Shown here in pieces: positions 1 through 10,402 of a stretch of DNA of 64,000 nucleotides. The notes below the pieces were generated by a model. The model was not told the DNA's origin. It made no database searches and saw nothing but the letters and a program-made list of their open reading frames with translations. This stretch comes from Cephalotus follicularis (lineage: Eukaryota > Streptophyta > Magnoliopsida > Oxalidales > Cephalotaceae): positions 11,686 to 75,685 of the forward strand of contig BDDD01001953.1 of NCBI GenBank assembly GCA_001972305.1, in the 5' to 3' direction. Made by a program: the position numbers and the translations under genes. Within the stretch, counting starts at the first letter, position 1. Every line of letters starts with the position of its first letter.

Positions 1-28
1 TGGTGTGTGTGTGTGTGTGTGTGTGTAA
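1..28. repeat. (TG)n microsatellite
   Basis: A run of about 12 TG dinucleotides begins the window. It is followed to about 150 by AT-rich sequence of simple character (many TATA/ATAT runs). No gene is visible here. Confidence 0.85.
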
Positions 29-149
29 ATTACTGTTTTATAATATATACATATATATAAGCGGTGTATATTACGTCTGTATTATTGTGTATATTAACAT
101 ATAATACATATTGTATACATAAATATATATTATATGTATTGTATATAGA

Positions 150-696
150 ATTTGGTTACCTACTATAATTAAAGTCGAAAGAAACCTTAGATTCCCGTTC
201 ATAATTCGTTCAATAGGAGTGAATCATGAATTGTCCAGTTCAGACAGTTCTCGCATACGTACGTCCACTGTAGGATATATCGTTATCTTGCGTACATAGT
301 TTTCTTCAAGAAAGTTTCGGTTACACTCCTTAAACATGTTCCTCGGATGCATAATTAAACCGATCAAATCAGTTTAATTTGTGTGTTTGAGGAACCGTGG
401 GGAGATGCTGCCAAAATTTTCTGATTATGAACTATGCACGCAGGATAACGATATTGGTGGAGGTACGTAGTCGGGAATGGGATAGGGCCATACCTTTTAG
501 ACTATGGCTTAATAATGGTAGTACTTGTTGGAGGCAAAATCTATTCATCGGTTTTGTGTCTGATTTGATTCTATATTAGTTCCAATAATTAGAAAATTTA
601 TACCAAAAGAGTTAGGTGGTGAGATACACTTTAGTCAATGCATATCGAGAAAAGTATACTTGAATATAACAATCTTCTACCCTGCTTGTAGAGAAA
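150..696 (+). other. CACTA #1 conserved non-coding leader
   Basis: This stretch aligns closely with 61919-62360 ahead of the transposase in CACTA #2, including the GGTGAATCATGAATTG-like segment (GAGTGAATCATGAATTG here), so it is the transposase leader. It has no credible ORF. Copy #1 contains about 115 bp (about 506-610) that copy #2 lacks; both sides join at an AGTTAGGTGGTGAG segment. Confidence 0.7.
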
Positions 697-2359
697 ATGT
701 CTGTTGACAGGAGTTGGATGAGTAGGCGGGTTGTCCGGGGGTTACTAACGGAGGAATTTAACAGGGGTGTGCTCGCTTTCTTAGATTTTGTATTTTCAAA
801 CCAAGATTTTGTCTGGGATAGTAAGATAAAATGTCCTTGTAGCCGTTGCAAGTTAAGGGTGTTTGGAACTCGATCTGAAGTGCGGTTACATTTGTTAAAG
901 AAGGGTTTCACCCCTCATTACACGTTGTGGGATCAACATGGGGAAAGGAGGGAATGTCGTCGGGCTGCAGTGGAGCAGCCAGACCACTCGGGTCCGAGCA
1001 ATCCTTTTGTTGATCTCGTAATGGATGCCGGGGGGTTTGATTTTGACACTGGTGAGCATGACGAGACGGCCGATGAACTTCCGAACCCCAATGCAAAGAA
1101 GTTCTACGACCTGCTTAAGGATGCCGATGAACCGTTGTGGAATGGTTGTAAAAAACACACGAAATTGTCTATGATGACGCGACTCATGAATGTCAAGTCC
1201 AAGTATGGGATTCCCAACGAAGGGGCGGAGGAAATTCTTCAGATCGTTAAGAGAGGAATGCCTGAATATGAGAGGTTTCCGGAGTCATATTACAAGTTGA
1301 AACAAATTATGAAGACATTGGGATTAGGCTACAAAAAGATAGATGCATGTGTCAATGATTGTATGTTGTATTACGGGGATCAGCACAAGTGTGCTACAGA
1401 GTATCCAACGTGTAATCATCCTAGATTCAAACCTAGCGGTGACGGAAAGAGAAAGAAACAGGTACCTTACAAGGTTTTGCGTCACTTTCCAGTGGCACCA
1501 AGACTTCAGAGGTTGTTTCAATCAGACAAAACATCTGTTGATATGAGGTGGCACAATAAGAAGAGGAAGGAGAACGACGGTGACGAAGTGGGAATGGTAC
1601 ACCCGGCTGATGGTGAAGCTTGGAAGCACTTTGATATTACTTTTCCATCGTTTGCTACAGAGGTTGGCAATGTTAGAATAGGAATAGCAACGGACGGGTT
1701 TTGTCCTTTTGGGGTCAGTAGTAGTGTTTACTCTTGCTGGCCTGTGTTTGTTTTCCCGTACAATCTTCCACCTTGTTTGTGTATGACGAAGCCATTCATG
1801 TTATTATCATTGATTATACCTGGACCAAAAAGCCCAGGAAAAGATATTGATGTGTTTCTGCGTCCACTCGTTGATGAGCTGAAGATGTTGTGGGAAACAG
1901 GAGTTGAAACCTATGATGCATCGCGCAAGAAGAACTTTCAGATGAGGGCAGCTTTAATGTGGACGATTAGTGATTGTTCGGCTGAACCCAGAAAAGGAAC
2001 TCCCCACATACGAGCCTTTCAAGCTAGCGAGTCAGGCTGTGCAGGTGTTCTACGCATCTAGCGTTTCCAATTATCGTAGGTACAAAGGGTGGGTGGCTGT
2101 AATAAAAACGAAACCCAGAAATTCCTACACCCTTCGTGATTATGAGGAAGAAGATGGCGATGATTTGGGTATGGATATGACATTGCAAGAAGATGTCGCG
2201 ACCGATCCACTACGGTCGTTTCCAGCTGATTTAGGACCTGAAAGTCAATATTCCCTTCGAGGAGATGGCGAATGGGAGGAGGTAGTATTGCCTCCAGATG
2301 TTCGAATAAGAGATCCTACATCAGACCGTGACAATACGGATGACGAGGAAGACGAATGA
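697..2359 (+). pseudogene. CACTA TNP2-type transposase, internally deleted
   Basis: TNP2/TNPD transposases bind and cut CACTA ends in the nucleus. The reading frame starts at ATG 697 with the transposase-associated domain (DRSWM motif, then CPCSRC zinc-ligand residues near codons 46-51). It continues through the segment ending in FPVAPRLQRLF and the start of the transposase core (TGVETYDAS). At about 1970 the text jumps from MWTISD straight to the C-terminal region (EPFKLASQAVQVFY, then TKPR), which resembles the DUF4216 end of TNP2 proteins, and the frame shifts. CACTA #2 keeps the missing middle part (63620 onward), so the gap is a deletion that removes most of the catalytic core. The C-terminal acidic tail ends at the stop near 2359. 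The family assignment is firm; activity is lost. Confidence 0.88.
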
Positions 2360-2605
2360 GAATACGATGTTTCTGACACGGAAGAGGAGGACGGAGTGAT
2401 GTAATATGATTCCGATAGTCAGGACGACATGGATATTGATAGTATGGATTAAACTGTAAGTTAATAGTGTAGTATATGTTGTAAGTACTATTTGCAATAG
2501 TATTCTTAATGTTCTAATGTGACACGATATTGTAATTTGATAATATATAGTAGGACAACTGTATGTAGTTTGTATCATTTTTAAATATGGTGAGTGCTTG
2601 CAGAT

Positions 2606-4509
2606 ATGCCTCGAAGACTCTCGCGTCTCTCTATCTCCAGCACACACTCAGCATCTACACACCCCGAGTCGGACTCCATGGAGCCGGGGTCATAGGAGCA
2701 GGATATCGATGTTCTCAATGCTAGTAAGAAAATTTGTTATGTTACAATATTTGACATTAAACTGTTTTTCGTATTGTCGAAGCTTTTTTGTTATATTTTA
2801 TTATATATGTTTACAGTGAAACGTAACCATGTTTTTAAATCAGGTTCCCATCAGCGACGGATGAGGGGAGCTAGTAGGGGGGCGGACTTGCCCCCGCAGG
2901 GGGTTGACACTAGACCTATTCGACATATCAGTCTGAATGGGTAAAGTGACTAGTAATTTGAGTACAGTTTTTTTAAACCTAACCTATGATGTATGTGCTA
3001 ATAATTGTTTGTTTAATTGCAGGTGTTTTGAGGAGATGGACGTGAAGAACATGATAGCGTCCATCATCAAGAGTCGAATACTACAGCCATGGATCACTTG
3101 GAGCCAGTGGCCTAATGCAGAGAAGGAACTACTGTGGGAGAAACTATTGGTGGGTACAACTATTTCAATTTATCGTAAATATTATTTAGGTTGTTTTTGA
3201 CCGACTAATTGTTTTGGCACTGATGTTTTGTAGGATTACTTCCAATTTCTTCCATCTGATGCACACAACAGACAGCCATTCTATAGTTACGCGCAGGAGA
3301 ATTACCCAAAATGGATGCGTAACTATAGGAGGAAGGCAATGACGGGTGCGAGGGTGCAGCAGATGAGCCCGGAGTGCATGCAGCATGGCCCTCCAGAGAT
3401 ACCACAACCAGTGTGGGATGAAATGGTGAATAGGTGGTTGTCCGAGGATTTTCAGAAACGGGCAAGAACAAATGCCGTCAATAGGGCGAACGAAGCACAC
3501 ACCACCTACACTGGCGACAGTCACACAATGGAGAGACAGTTGCAGATTGGGGTAAGTAATAAACTAAATTTATGATTATGGTGATTAATAAACTTAATTT
3601 GTGTTTCAAACTAATTCAAAATACCATTTGACTTGCAGGTGGCAAAGGAGAAACCGCATGTGGATGTATACTTAGACACCCATAAGAAGGCGGGGGATGA
3701 TACTCTTCCATCTCCTATTATAATGGAGAGGATGGTGAGTTACAAACTGAAATAAATGTGTCACTTAACTGATTAATCTTGTATATGTTTAATCACTTAA
3801 CTGATTAATCTTGTATTTTTTGTAGGAAACGTACCGGGCTGTTGTTGGGCCGGATACTGTGGAGGGGCCCGACGGTACTAGGGTGTCAGCTCCCTTCGAC
3901 GTCCTGGCATGGACGGAGGTGACTAGGGGTCCGCGGAAGGGCATGATCCGTGGATTAGGGAACTATATGACTTCCACGAAGATGCTACCACAAGCACTCC
4001 GAGGTACTCAGTCGGGAGTGGGAGGTCAGAGTTGCCCATTCACTTCACACCCGTCACAGAGCACCCCAGGGTCAGACAGAGTCTCAGACATTCAAGGCCA
4101 GTTGGACCAGATGGAGTCAAAGATGGAAGCTCCCTTCGACGTCCTGGCATGGACGGAGGTGACTAGGGGTCCGCGGAAGGGCATGATCCGTGGATTAGGG
4201 AACTATATGACTTCCACGAAGATGCTACCACAAGCACTCCGAGGTACTCAGTCGGGAGTGGGAGGTCAGAGTTGCCCATTCACTTCACACCCGTCACAGA
4301 GCACCCCAGGGTCAGACAGAGTCTCAGACATTCAAGGCCAGTTGGACCAGATGGAGTCAAAGATGGAGACTTTTATGGCTAATATGATGCAGATGATGAT
4401 GGAGTCTCGGTCCACACGCACACCATCTGATCACAGTTCACCGCAGTCTCGGCACCCCCCCTTCCAGCCATCCGGAGATTCGGACGATAGTGATAGCGAT
4501 GACCAGTAG
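2606..4509 (+). CDS. TNPA-like second CACTA gene, six predicted exons
   Basis: A spliced gene downstream of the transposase, the usual place of the TNPA-type accessory DNA-binding protein (plant_transposase PTTA/En-Spm family). Predicted exons: 2606-2719, 2817-2940, 3023-3149, 3234-3551, 3639-3734 and 3826-4509. All introns begin GT and end AG. Recognisable text: a WSQWPNAEKE-like segment in exon 3; FYSYAQENYPKWMRNYRRKA and VWDEMVNRWLSEDFQKRA in exon 4; RAVVGPD in exon 6. The C-terminus is a methionine-rich helix (METFMANMMQMMM) followed by an acidic Ser/Asp tail. Exon 1 has an in-frame TAG after MEPGS, so the copy may be dead, or exon 1 may be spliced differently. Exon 6 carries the 240-bp duplication listed separately. 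Confidence 0.72.
3761..3820. repeat. Short tandem duplication inside an intron
   Basis: The segment TCACTTAACTGATTAATCTT occurs twice about 32 bp apart in the last intron of the TNPA-like gene. The splice acceptor TTTTTTGTAG follows the second copy. Confidence 0.75.
3888..4367 (+). repeat. Perfect 240-bp in-frame tandem duplication
   Basis: Bases 3888-4127 and 4128-4367 are identical over all 240 bp as read. The unit is exactly 80 codons, so the TNPA-like frame stays open and an 80-residue block (APFDVLAWTEV ... LDQMESKME) is simply repeated. Perfect identity beside diverged surroundings means either a very recent event or an assembly artefact. Confidence 0.97.
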
Positions 4510-4753
4510 TAGTAGTCTGTTATATCTAACATATTCTAACACTGTTATGTATTTGACATATTATCCTTTGTATAAAATGCTGACAAAACTTTTTTCCATT
4601 GTTTTGTTAGTCTAGAATGAATGAAATGTGTCTATTGCTGAGAATTGTCAAATATAAACTGTTATTGTGGTTGTTGTTGAAATGAATTGCAGGTTTTGCT
4701 TGGAGTTTAGGGTAGAGATTCTGCTGATAGTTCCTGCAGTAGGATCTGCAGAA

Positions 4754-5190
4754 TGGCGAGGGCTCGGCGAGGGCATGGCAAGGCATTTACGAGGGCATTC
4801 TGCAGCAACTGTATTCGGCGAGGGCATAAACCCTCTCCATGCCCTCGTTATGGCGAGGGCATAGCGAGGCCATGGCGAGGGAGGCGATGACAGGGGCAGT
4901 CCAGGGCCCTAGCCATACCCTCGCCATGGCGAGGGTTTGGTGAGGGTGTCGGTCTTCCCCTCGCCATGGCGAGGGCACCGTGGCGAGGGGAGACTGCCCT
5001 AGCCATGCCCTCTGTGTGGCGAGGGCAGTGGATGGCGAGGGGACGCTACCCTCGCCGTACCCTCGCCATCCCCTTACCGTAGTGGCTGGCGAGGAGTAAT
5101 TTGGCGAGGGTGTGTTCCCCTCGCCGTGCCCTCGCCGTTGACTCAATGGCGAGGGGACGACGAGGGGAAGTGCCCTCGTTGTTGCCCCCT
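4754..5190. repeat. CACTA 3' subterminal repeat array (GGCGAGGG family)
   Basis: More than a dozen copies of GGCGAGGG or its complement CCCTCGCC in both orientations, often as ATGGCGAGGGCA, in a block much richer in GC than its surroundings. En/Spm-type elements carry such short repeats next to their ends as binding sites for the TNPA protein, so these are the probable TNPA sites of this element. Related words (GTGAGGAC, GGCGAGAG, CCTCGCCATG) occur beside the 5' end of CACTA #2. Confidence 0.85.
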
Positions 5191-5202
5191 TTTTTTGTAG
5201 TG
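5191..5202 (-). repeat. CACTA #1 3' terminal inverted repeat
   Basis: Reads TTTTTTGTAGTG, the complement of the CACTACAAAAAA terminus. Gypsy gag coding text starts on the next base, which fixes the element border. Confidence 0.9.
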
Positions 5203-5203
5203 G

Positions 5204-6175
5204 GAGAAGAGGCTCAAGGGATTCGAACACTCGAAGGGGTACCTGTCAGAGGTAAGAAACATTAATTGTACACCCTTCATATCTGAGATAATGAGGGAGC
5301 GTATCCCAAGAGGATTCCAGTTCCTAAATCTCAAGGAGTACGATGGGTCCACGGACCCAATCTAGCATGTGCGCTACTACACACAAATCATGCTAGTGCA
5401 CAAGGCTTGAGATTTTGTGCTTGGCAGAGGATTCCTGGTAACTCTGATAGGCGCAGCCCAGGCGTGGTACTCCACGTAACCTCAAAATTCTGTGACGAGT
5501 TTTGAGCAGTTTACGGAACTGCTCGTTACCAAATTCCTCAATAGCACCACCCAGAGGAAGAATTCGAACCATCTAATCAACGTGGTGCAAGGGAAGGATG
5601 AGTCCCTCAGAGACTACCTCACCATATTTAACAAGGAGTCTCTGATGGTGAAGAATTTAGAGCTGTCTTTTACTCTGGTAGCTCTGAACAGTAGGTTGAA
5701 AGACAACTCGCCCTTTACTTTTTCTCTCATGAAGAAGCCTGCTCTGGATATGACAGACTTGTTGAGGATAGCAGAGAAGTATATTAATGATCAATGCAAA
5801 TGAAGCTATGATGGCTAGGAAACACAAAACTTCTTGGTCGGGTCAAAAGGTGGAGAAAGAGGAGCACTCACGAAGTGCTCCAAGGAAAAAGCAGGAGAAG
5901 ATGGAGAGGTCAGAGTTGACCAAGGATGACCTAGGGCACAAGCTCTTCAGGAGGGAGGAGTTGCCAAAAAAAGAGGGACACAAATCCCTACTTACAACAA
6001 TTTCACCCATCTTCTAGAGACACGAACCAGGATACTGGCAGTGGAGAAGGACAAGGTTCCTATCCAATGGCCAGCTCCGTTGAGATCCCTGGCAGAGAAG
6101 AAGGACTCAAATAAGTATTGCCGGTAGCATCGTGATCACGGGCATTACACGGAAGAGTGCAGGAACTTAAAGAAT
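5204..6175 (+). pseudogene. Gypsy #1 gag (C-terminal two thirds)
   Basis: Retrotransposon gag domain forming the particle. It aligns along its length with the Gypsy #2 gag: KEYDGSTDP, IGAAQAWYST, FEQFTELLVTKFLNSTTQR, NHLINVVQGKDESLRDYL. Three in-frame stops (near 5363, 5408 and 5477) precede the open stretch from 5492. A frameshift near 5790 moves to the basic linker (MARKHKTSWSGQ). The zinc-knuckle-like YC..H..H..EEC text lies at about 6117-6163. The N-terminus was separated by the CACTA insertion. Confidence 0.85.
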
Positions 6176-6409
6176 CAGATTGAGGAATTGATTCGAAAAG
6201 GTCATCTTTGAAAATATGTTGATAGGGATGCTCCACAAGAAATAAGGGAGCTCAGAGAACAAGCTCTGCAACAAGAAGAGGAGCAGCAACCCAAAGGTGT
6301 GATCCACACCATCTCTGGAAGGGTCACGTATGGTGGTGACCATAGTGGGGCTCGAAAAGCCTATGCTAAACAAACATTTGCCGTGCAGTAATACACGCAT
6401 AGCAAAAGG

Positions 6410-7146
6410 TTGAAAATCGGTGGAGAAGAGGAGGTAATATCCTTCTTAGAGGCGGACTATAAGGGAGTACGTCTCCCTCACGATGACCTTGTGGTGGTGA
6501 CTCTTCAAGTGAAATTATTCACTATGAAGAGAATCTTAATTGACAGCGGGAGCTTGGCGGATATTCTGTACAAACATGCTTTTGATCAATTGAGGATTCC
6601 GACGGACTAGCTGAGACCAGTGAAGACTCCTCTGGTGGAGAGATGGTCCATCCTCTGGGATCCATTGATTTATCGGTAGTTGCAGGCACGGCCCCATGCC
6701 AGGCCCAAGTACATATGACATTCCTGGTGGTTGATACACCAAGCCCGTACAACGCTATAATTGGGTGACCAGGGTTGAATTTGATGGAGGCAATAATGTC
6801 AACAAGGCACTTATTTGTGAAGTTCCCGACCAGGTTTGGTGTGGGAGAAGTCCGAGGAGACCAACAGCTTGCCAGGAAGTGTTACAAGACTGCCATAATG
6901 GACAAGGGGAAGGGAAAAGCCCTTCCCATAGCAAATGTGGAGCTCAGAGGAGAAGTGGAGCCTGAGCTTCCACAGCCCATGGAGGAAGTCGTGCAGGTGC
7001 CTTTGGAGGAATGTGATGCAGAGAAAGTTTTCCAAGTCAGCTCCCAACTTGGAGAGGTGGAGAAAGAGGAACTGATAACGTTCCTAAAAAAAGAACAGAG
7101 ATATATTCGCCTAGTCGACAGAGGAGGTTCCTGGGATCAGTCATGA
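6410..7146 (+). pseudogene. Gypsy #1 aspartic protease and linker to RT
   Basis: Pepsin-like retroviral-type protease that would cleave the polyprotein. The catalytic motif is seen as ILIDSGSLADILY (DSG at about 6541-6549). An in-frame TAG at 6608 follows QLRIPTD; Gypsy #2 has a TAG at the same codon. After two frame changes the text resumes at 6775 (LMEAIMSTRHLFVKFPTRFG), then an acidic linker (PQPMEEVVQVPLEE), matching Gypsy #2 closely. Confidence 0.85.
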
Positions 7147-8107
7147 GGTAATGGTCTATAAACTTAGTGTGGATCCAATGCGGCCTCCGACCAGGCAAAA
7201 GAAGAGAAACTTCACCCTTGAGAGGCAACATGTGATAGCAAATGAAGTGAATAAGCTATTGCAGGTGGGGTTTCAGGGAAGTGCAATACTCTGACTGACT
7301 GAAAAACTCAGTCCTAGTTAAGAAGGCCAACGGCAAGTGGAGGATGTGCATAGACTTCACAAATCTCAACAAAGCCTGTCCAAAAGACCACTTCCCCCTC
7401 CCGAAGATTAATCAATTAGTGGATGCAACCTCCGGCTATAGAATGTTGAGCTTCTTGGATGCGTACTCTGGCTATAACCAAATCCACATGTACGGACCAT
7501 ATGAGAACAATACAACATTCATCACTGATAAGGATATGTATTGCTACAAGGTCATGCCCTTTGGATTAAAAAATGCCGGAGCAACCTACCAACTGTTTGT
7601 CAACAAAATATTTGAACCTCAAATCGGGAGGAATATGGAGGTTTACATTGACGATATGCTCGTAAAAATTCCAGCAAGGAGTCCACATATCAAGGACTTT
7701 GAGGAGACCTTCGAGGTATTGAGAAGATACAAGATGCGCCTCAATCCTTCCAAGTGCACTTTTGGGGTCACTTCTGGTAAGTTCCTCGGGTTTATGGTTT
7801 CTAGCAGAGGAATAGAGGCCAACCCAGAGAAGATCTCGGTTATCCAGAGCATGAAGCGTCCTCAATCTATCAGGGATATGCAGAGGTTGAATAGAAAAAT
7901 TACAGCCCTTAGCTTATTCGTCTCAAAGTCACAGAGAAATGCCTACCATTCTTCATGGTGTTATGGGACCCCAAGTGTTTCTCTGGTCAGAAGAATGTCA
8001 AGCAGCCTTCAAGAAATTGAAGGAATACTTGGCTTCCCTTCCTATGATATCAAAACCAAGAGATGGGGAAGACTTGTATTTGTACCTTGCGGCGACACAA
8101 GGCCCAA
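7130..8107 (+). pseudogene. Gypsy #1 reverse transcriptase
   Basis: RNA-dependent DNA polymerase of the element. A long open stretch (7344-7925) holds the finger and palm motifs: MCIDFTNLNKACPKDHFPLP, LSFLDAYSGYNQI, MPFGLKNAGATYQ and the catalytic box YIDDMLVK, then FLGFMVSSRGIEANPEKI. A frameshift in about 7925-7940 moves to the text VFLWSEECQAAFKKLKEYLAS. Copia #1 interrupts the gene just after LYLAATQG; reading resumes at 20976. Upstream frameshifts lie near 7280-7300. Confidence 0.9.
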
Positions 8108-8111
8108 TTAG

Positions 8112-10402
8112 TTTTGGAAACCTATGGCTCATAGGGCAGCGAAAGCACTCAATTTGATTTTTTGGCATTAGGGTGATTAACTTTAATTCCAATTGAATAG
8201 TTAATTTCCAAGTAATGGGAATACCATAAAGCCTAATATCAAAGAGTCCCAAATAATGTCCAAGATCACTAATTAAATATGCAATCAAATCCATAACCAA
8301 GCATAGAGAAACTGGAGATCACAAATAGAAAAGGAGAAGAAAGTGTTACCAATGTGACGAACTCCTTCCTTGAAGTCAAGCTCCCTCTACTCTTTAATCC
8401 AAAACCAATAGCTCCAAGACCTTCATTTTACCACGGAAATAAGGAGAAGAGGGAGAGGTTTTGTGCTTAACTTAGACTAAATCAATCTAGATAAAGATCC
8501 AATGTAATATACAAAGTAATCTCCACCTAAATTGACTAAGAAAGTGTATAAGGTTTTGTTGATATTAAACTCTTTTTATTGGAGACAAAGTGGCACTTTT
8601 CTCTCTTAGAAATTGAAATCAACGGCCACACAAGAGAGATGGGAGAGAGAGCACTTATGTGAGAGGGAGAGATTGCAAGAGAGATGCCAAAGTTTCCATG
8701 CATCACATATATATTACAAAGACAAAGGCAAAGTCTTGTTTAGTAAGTTAAGCCTTCATCATTAGTTTTGTCTTTTATGCCATAACTCTCTTTTGTCTTC
8801 TATTGATTAATGCAACAATGAGTCATCACATTTTATCACTAAAATATCTCACATTTCATCACATGACCGACCAAACACTTGCCCACCAAGTGTTGTTGCC
8901 GAATAATGCCAAAATGGAGAAATAAGTTGACTAAGTCAACATATGTGTAACTTTTGGGCATGATTTTGGGCCTCCTTCTTTTATACAATATTGAGCCAAA
9001 AAATAAGCCAAGATGGTCCATTCCCTATGGCCCAAATTTGGCCAAGACTTGGGATTAAATCCCTAGCCCAAAGTTAGCCCAATGCTCTCTCTTTACAATA
9101 AGTTCCCAAAGCACTTAATGTAAATTCATATCAACCATTCGCTTGGAATATTTTATCGTGGTACTACATGGACCCGAATCCAGCAAATAAAATATTCACT
9201 AGAAAAGTAACATCTCCTTGATGTCAACATTTTACTAAATGACACGTTTCTCTACACGTCAACCAATTCAAAGTCAGGCAGGACCCGAAAGCCAGTCGAT
9301 CTCCAGTATGATGATAAATTCTCAAATCATCCCGTTTGTTTGATACGACTATTCTAATAGTCACCAACTATTAAAATAGCCCCAGTGTGATCTCCAGTCA
9401 CCCCCCGGATTCGTGTATTACCACGTCTATTAATCAGGGACCGAATAGCCAGTCGCTTTATCCAGTCATCGGCATATGTGTAGTGTTTTCCTCGTCATAC
9501 TTAGCTCCGATCAACGGTCTAGGGTTTGGATGAATTTCACCCCTAGATTTATCCGTGATACTAAATATCTATGATCTCACTAAGACTATGACATACCTCC
9601 CATGAAAACTACCCCGTCTCCGGTCCGTCTATAACCTGTACAGGATTTTAAGTCTGCAACGTACATAGACAAATAGAGCTGGTCACCCTCAGCCCGGGTG
9701 TGACGATTCCTTGTTGCGTACTCGCTCATACATCTCAATGTATCTTCCAAAAGACCCAAAGACAACCCTTTTACTAGTACATGGCTAGTGCTGGGGAAGG
9801 CGGAAATCAAAGTCAAGCAGTCACCACACAATGCATGCTAGCCGCTAAGGTCAAAGGAGACAACGTAGGCATGGATCTACTAGTCACCATAGACTATACA
9901 CTACCGAGACCATAGGAATCCCTATTGACATGGGTATTTACTATCCAAATAGGGATCCTATTGGTGGGTCAGTTCAGCATCATGCATCCGCGCACGCACC
10001 CCATATTAGCTTTAGGATAATACCGAATGGTCCATGAGAAGATCCATCATCCCTCCTTGTGAGCAACCATAATGTGACAAGTCTTTACCCCGGTTCAACA
10101 ATGGCCCAAAGAATGTGAACCTTTGACTTGGAACAGTTTAGTCACAGGGAATAAGGATCTCATTCTCATGGCCCCCTTGGAAAGAGATCCAATCCTTTGA
10201 TGTGACAGGGCTATATATGGCATACAGTTAACTAAGATTAATTATTCTGTTTCTTTTGGTTGGTTGGGATGAGCCATATAATCATGCCAATATATATAAA
10301 TTTGCACATAGAACATGAATGGAATACAGAACTGTATAAATCAAGAGTGTATAAATACAAGCACCACACCACGTGGCTTGTAGGGACACCCCTAATCTAA
10401 CA
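8112..10402 (-). repeat. Copia #1 3' LTR
   Basis: About 2.29 kb, nearly identical by eye to 18682-20974. In sense orientation it starts TGTTAGATTAGGGGTGTCCC (right edge) and ends CCATAGGTTTCCAAAA (left edge). The purine-rich tract AAGTGGGAGAT adjoins it at 10403-10420. ORFs inside it are chance readings. The same opening 20 bases begin the Copia #2 LTR. Confidence 0.93.

Larger units (their letters stand above)
1..5202 (+). mobile_element. CACTA (En/Spm) DNA transposon #1, 3' part
   Basis: Class II element transcribed left to right; its 5' end lies outside the window. Seen in order: a non-coding leader, a TNP2-type transposase with an internal deletion, a six-exon TNPA-like gene, a GC-rich subterminal repeat array, and a terminal TTTTTTGTAGTG, the reverse complement of the canonical CACTACAAAAAA end. 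It is inserted in the gag region of Gypsy #1, which resumes directly at 5203. The 3-bp target duplication would be GGA (5203-5205), but the left copy is out of view. The deletion in the transposase makes this copy non-autonomous unless helped by another element. Confidence 0.9.

Noticed and set aside
4787-5230. 147-codon minus-strand ORF across the subterminal array
   Set aside because: Pro/Ser/Arg repeats come from the GGCGAGGG words; it crosses the transposon border.
9586-9831. 81-codon minus-strand ORF repeated at 20158-20403 and similar to a plus-strand ORF at 29300
   Set aside because: Present because LTRs are duplicated; it has different stops and lengths in each LTR and no domain, so it is probably not a protein.
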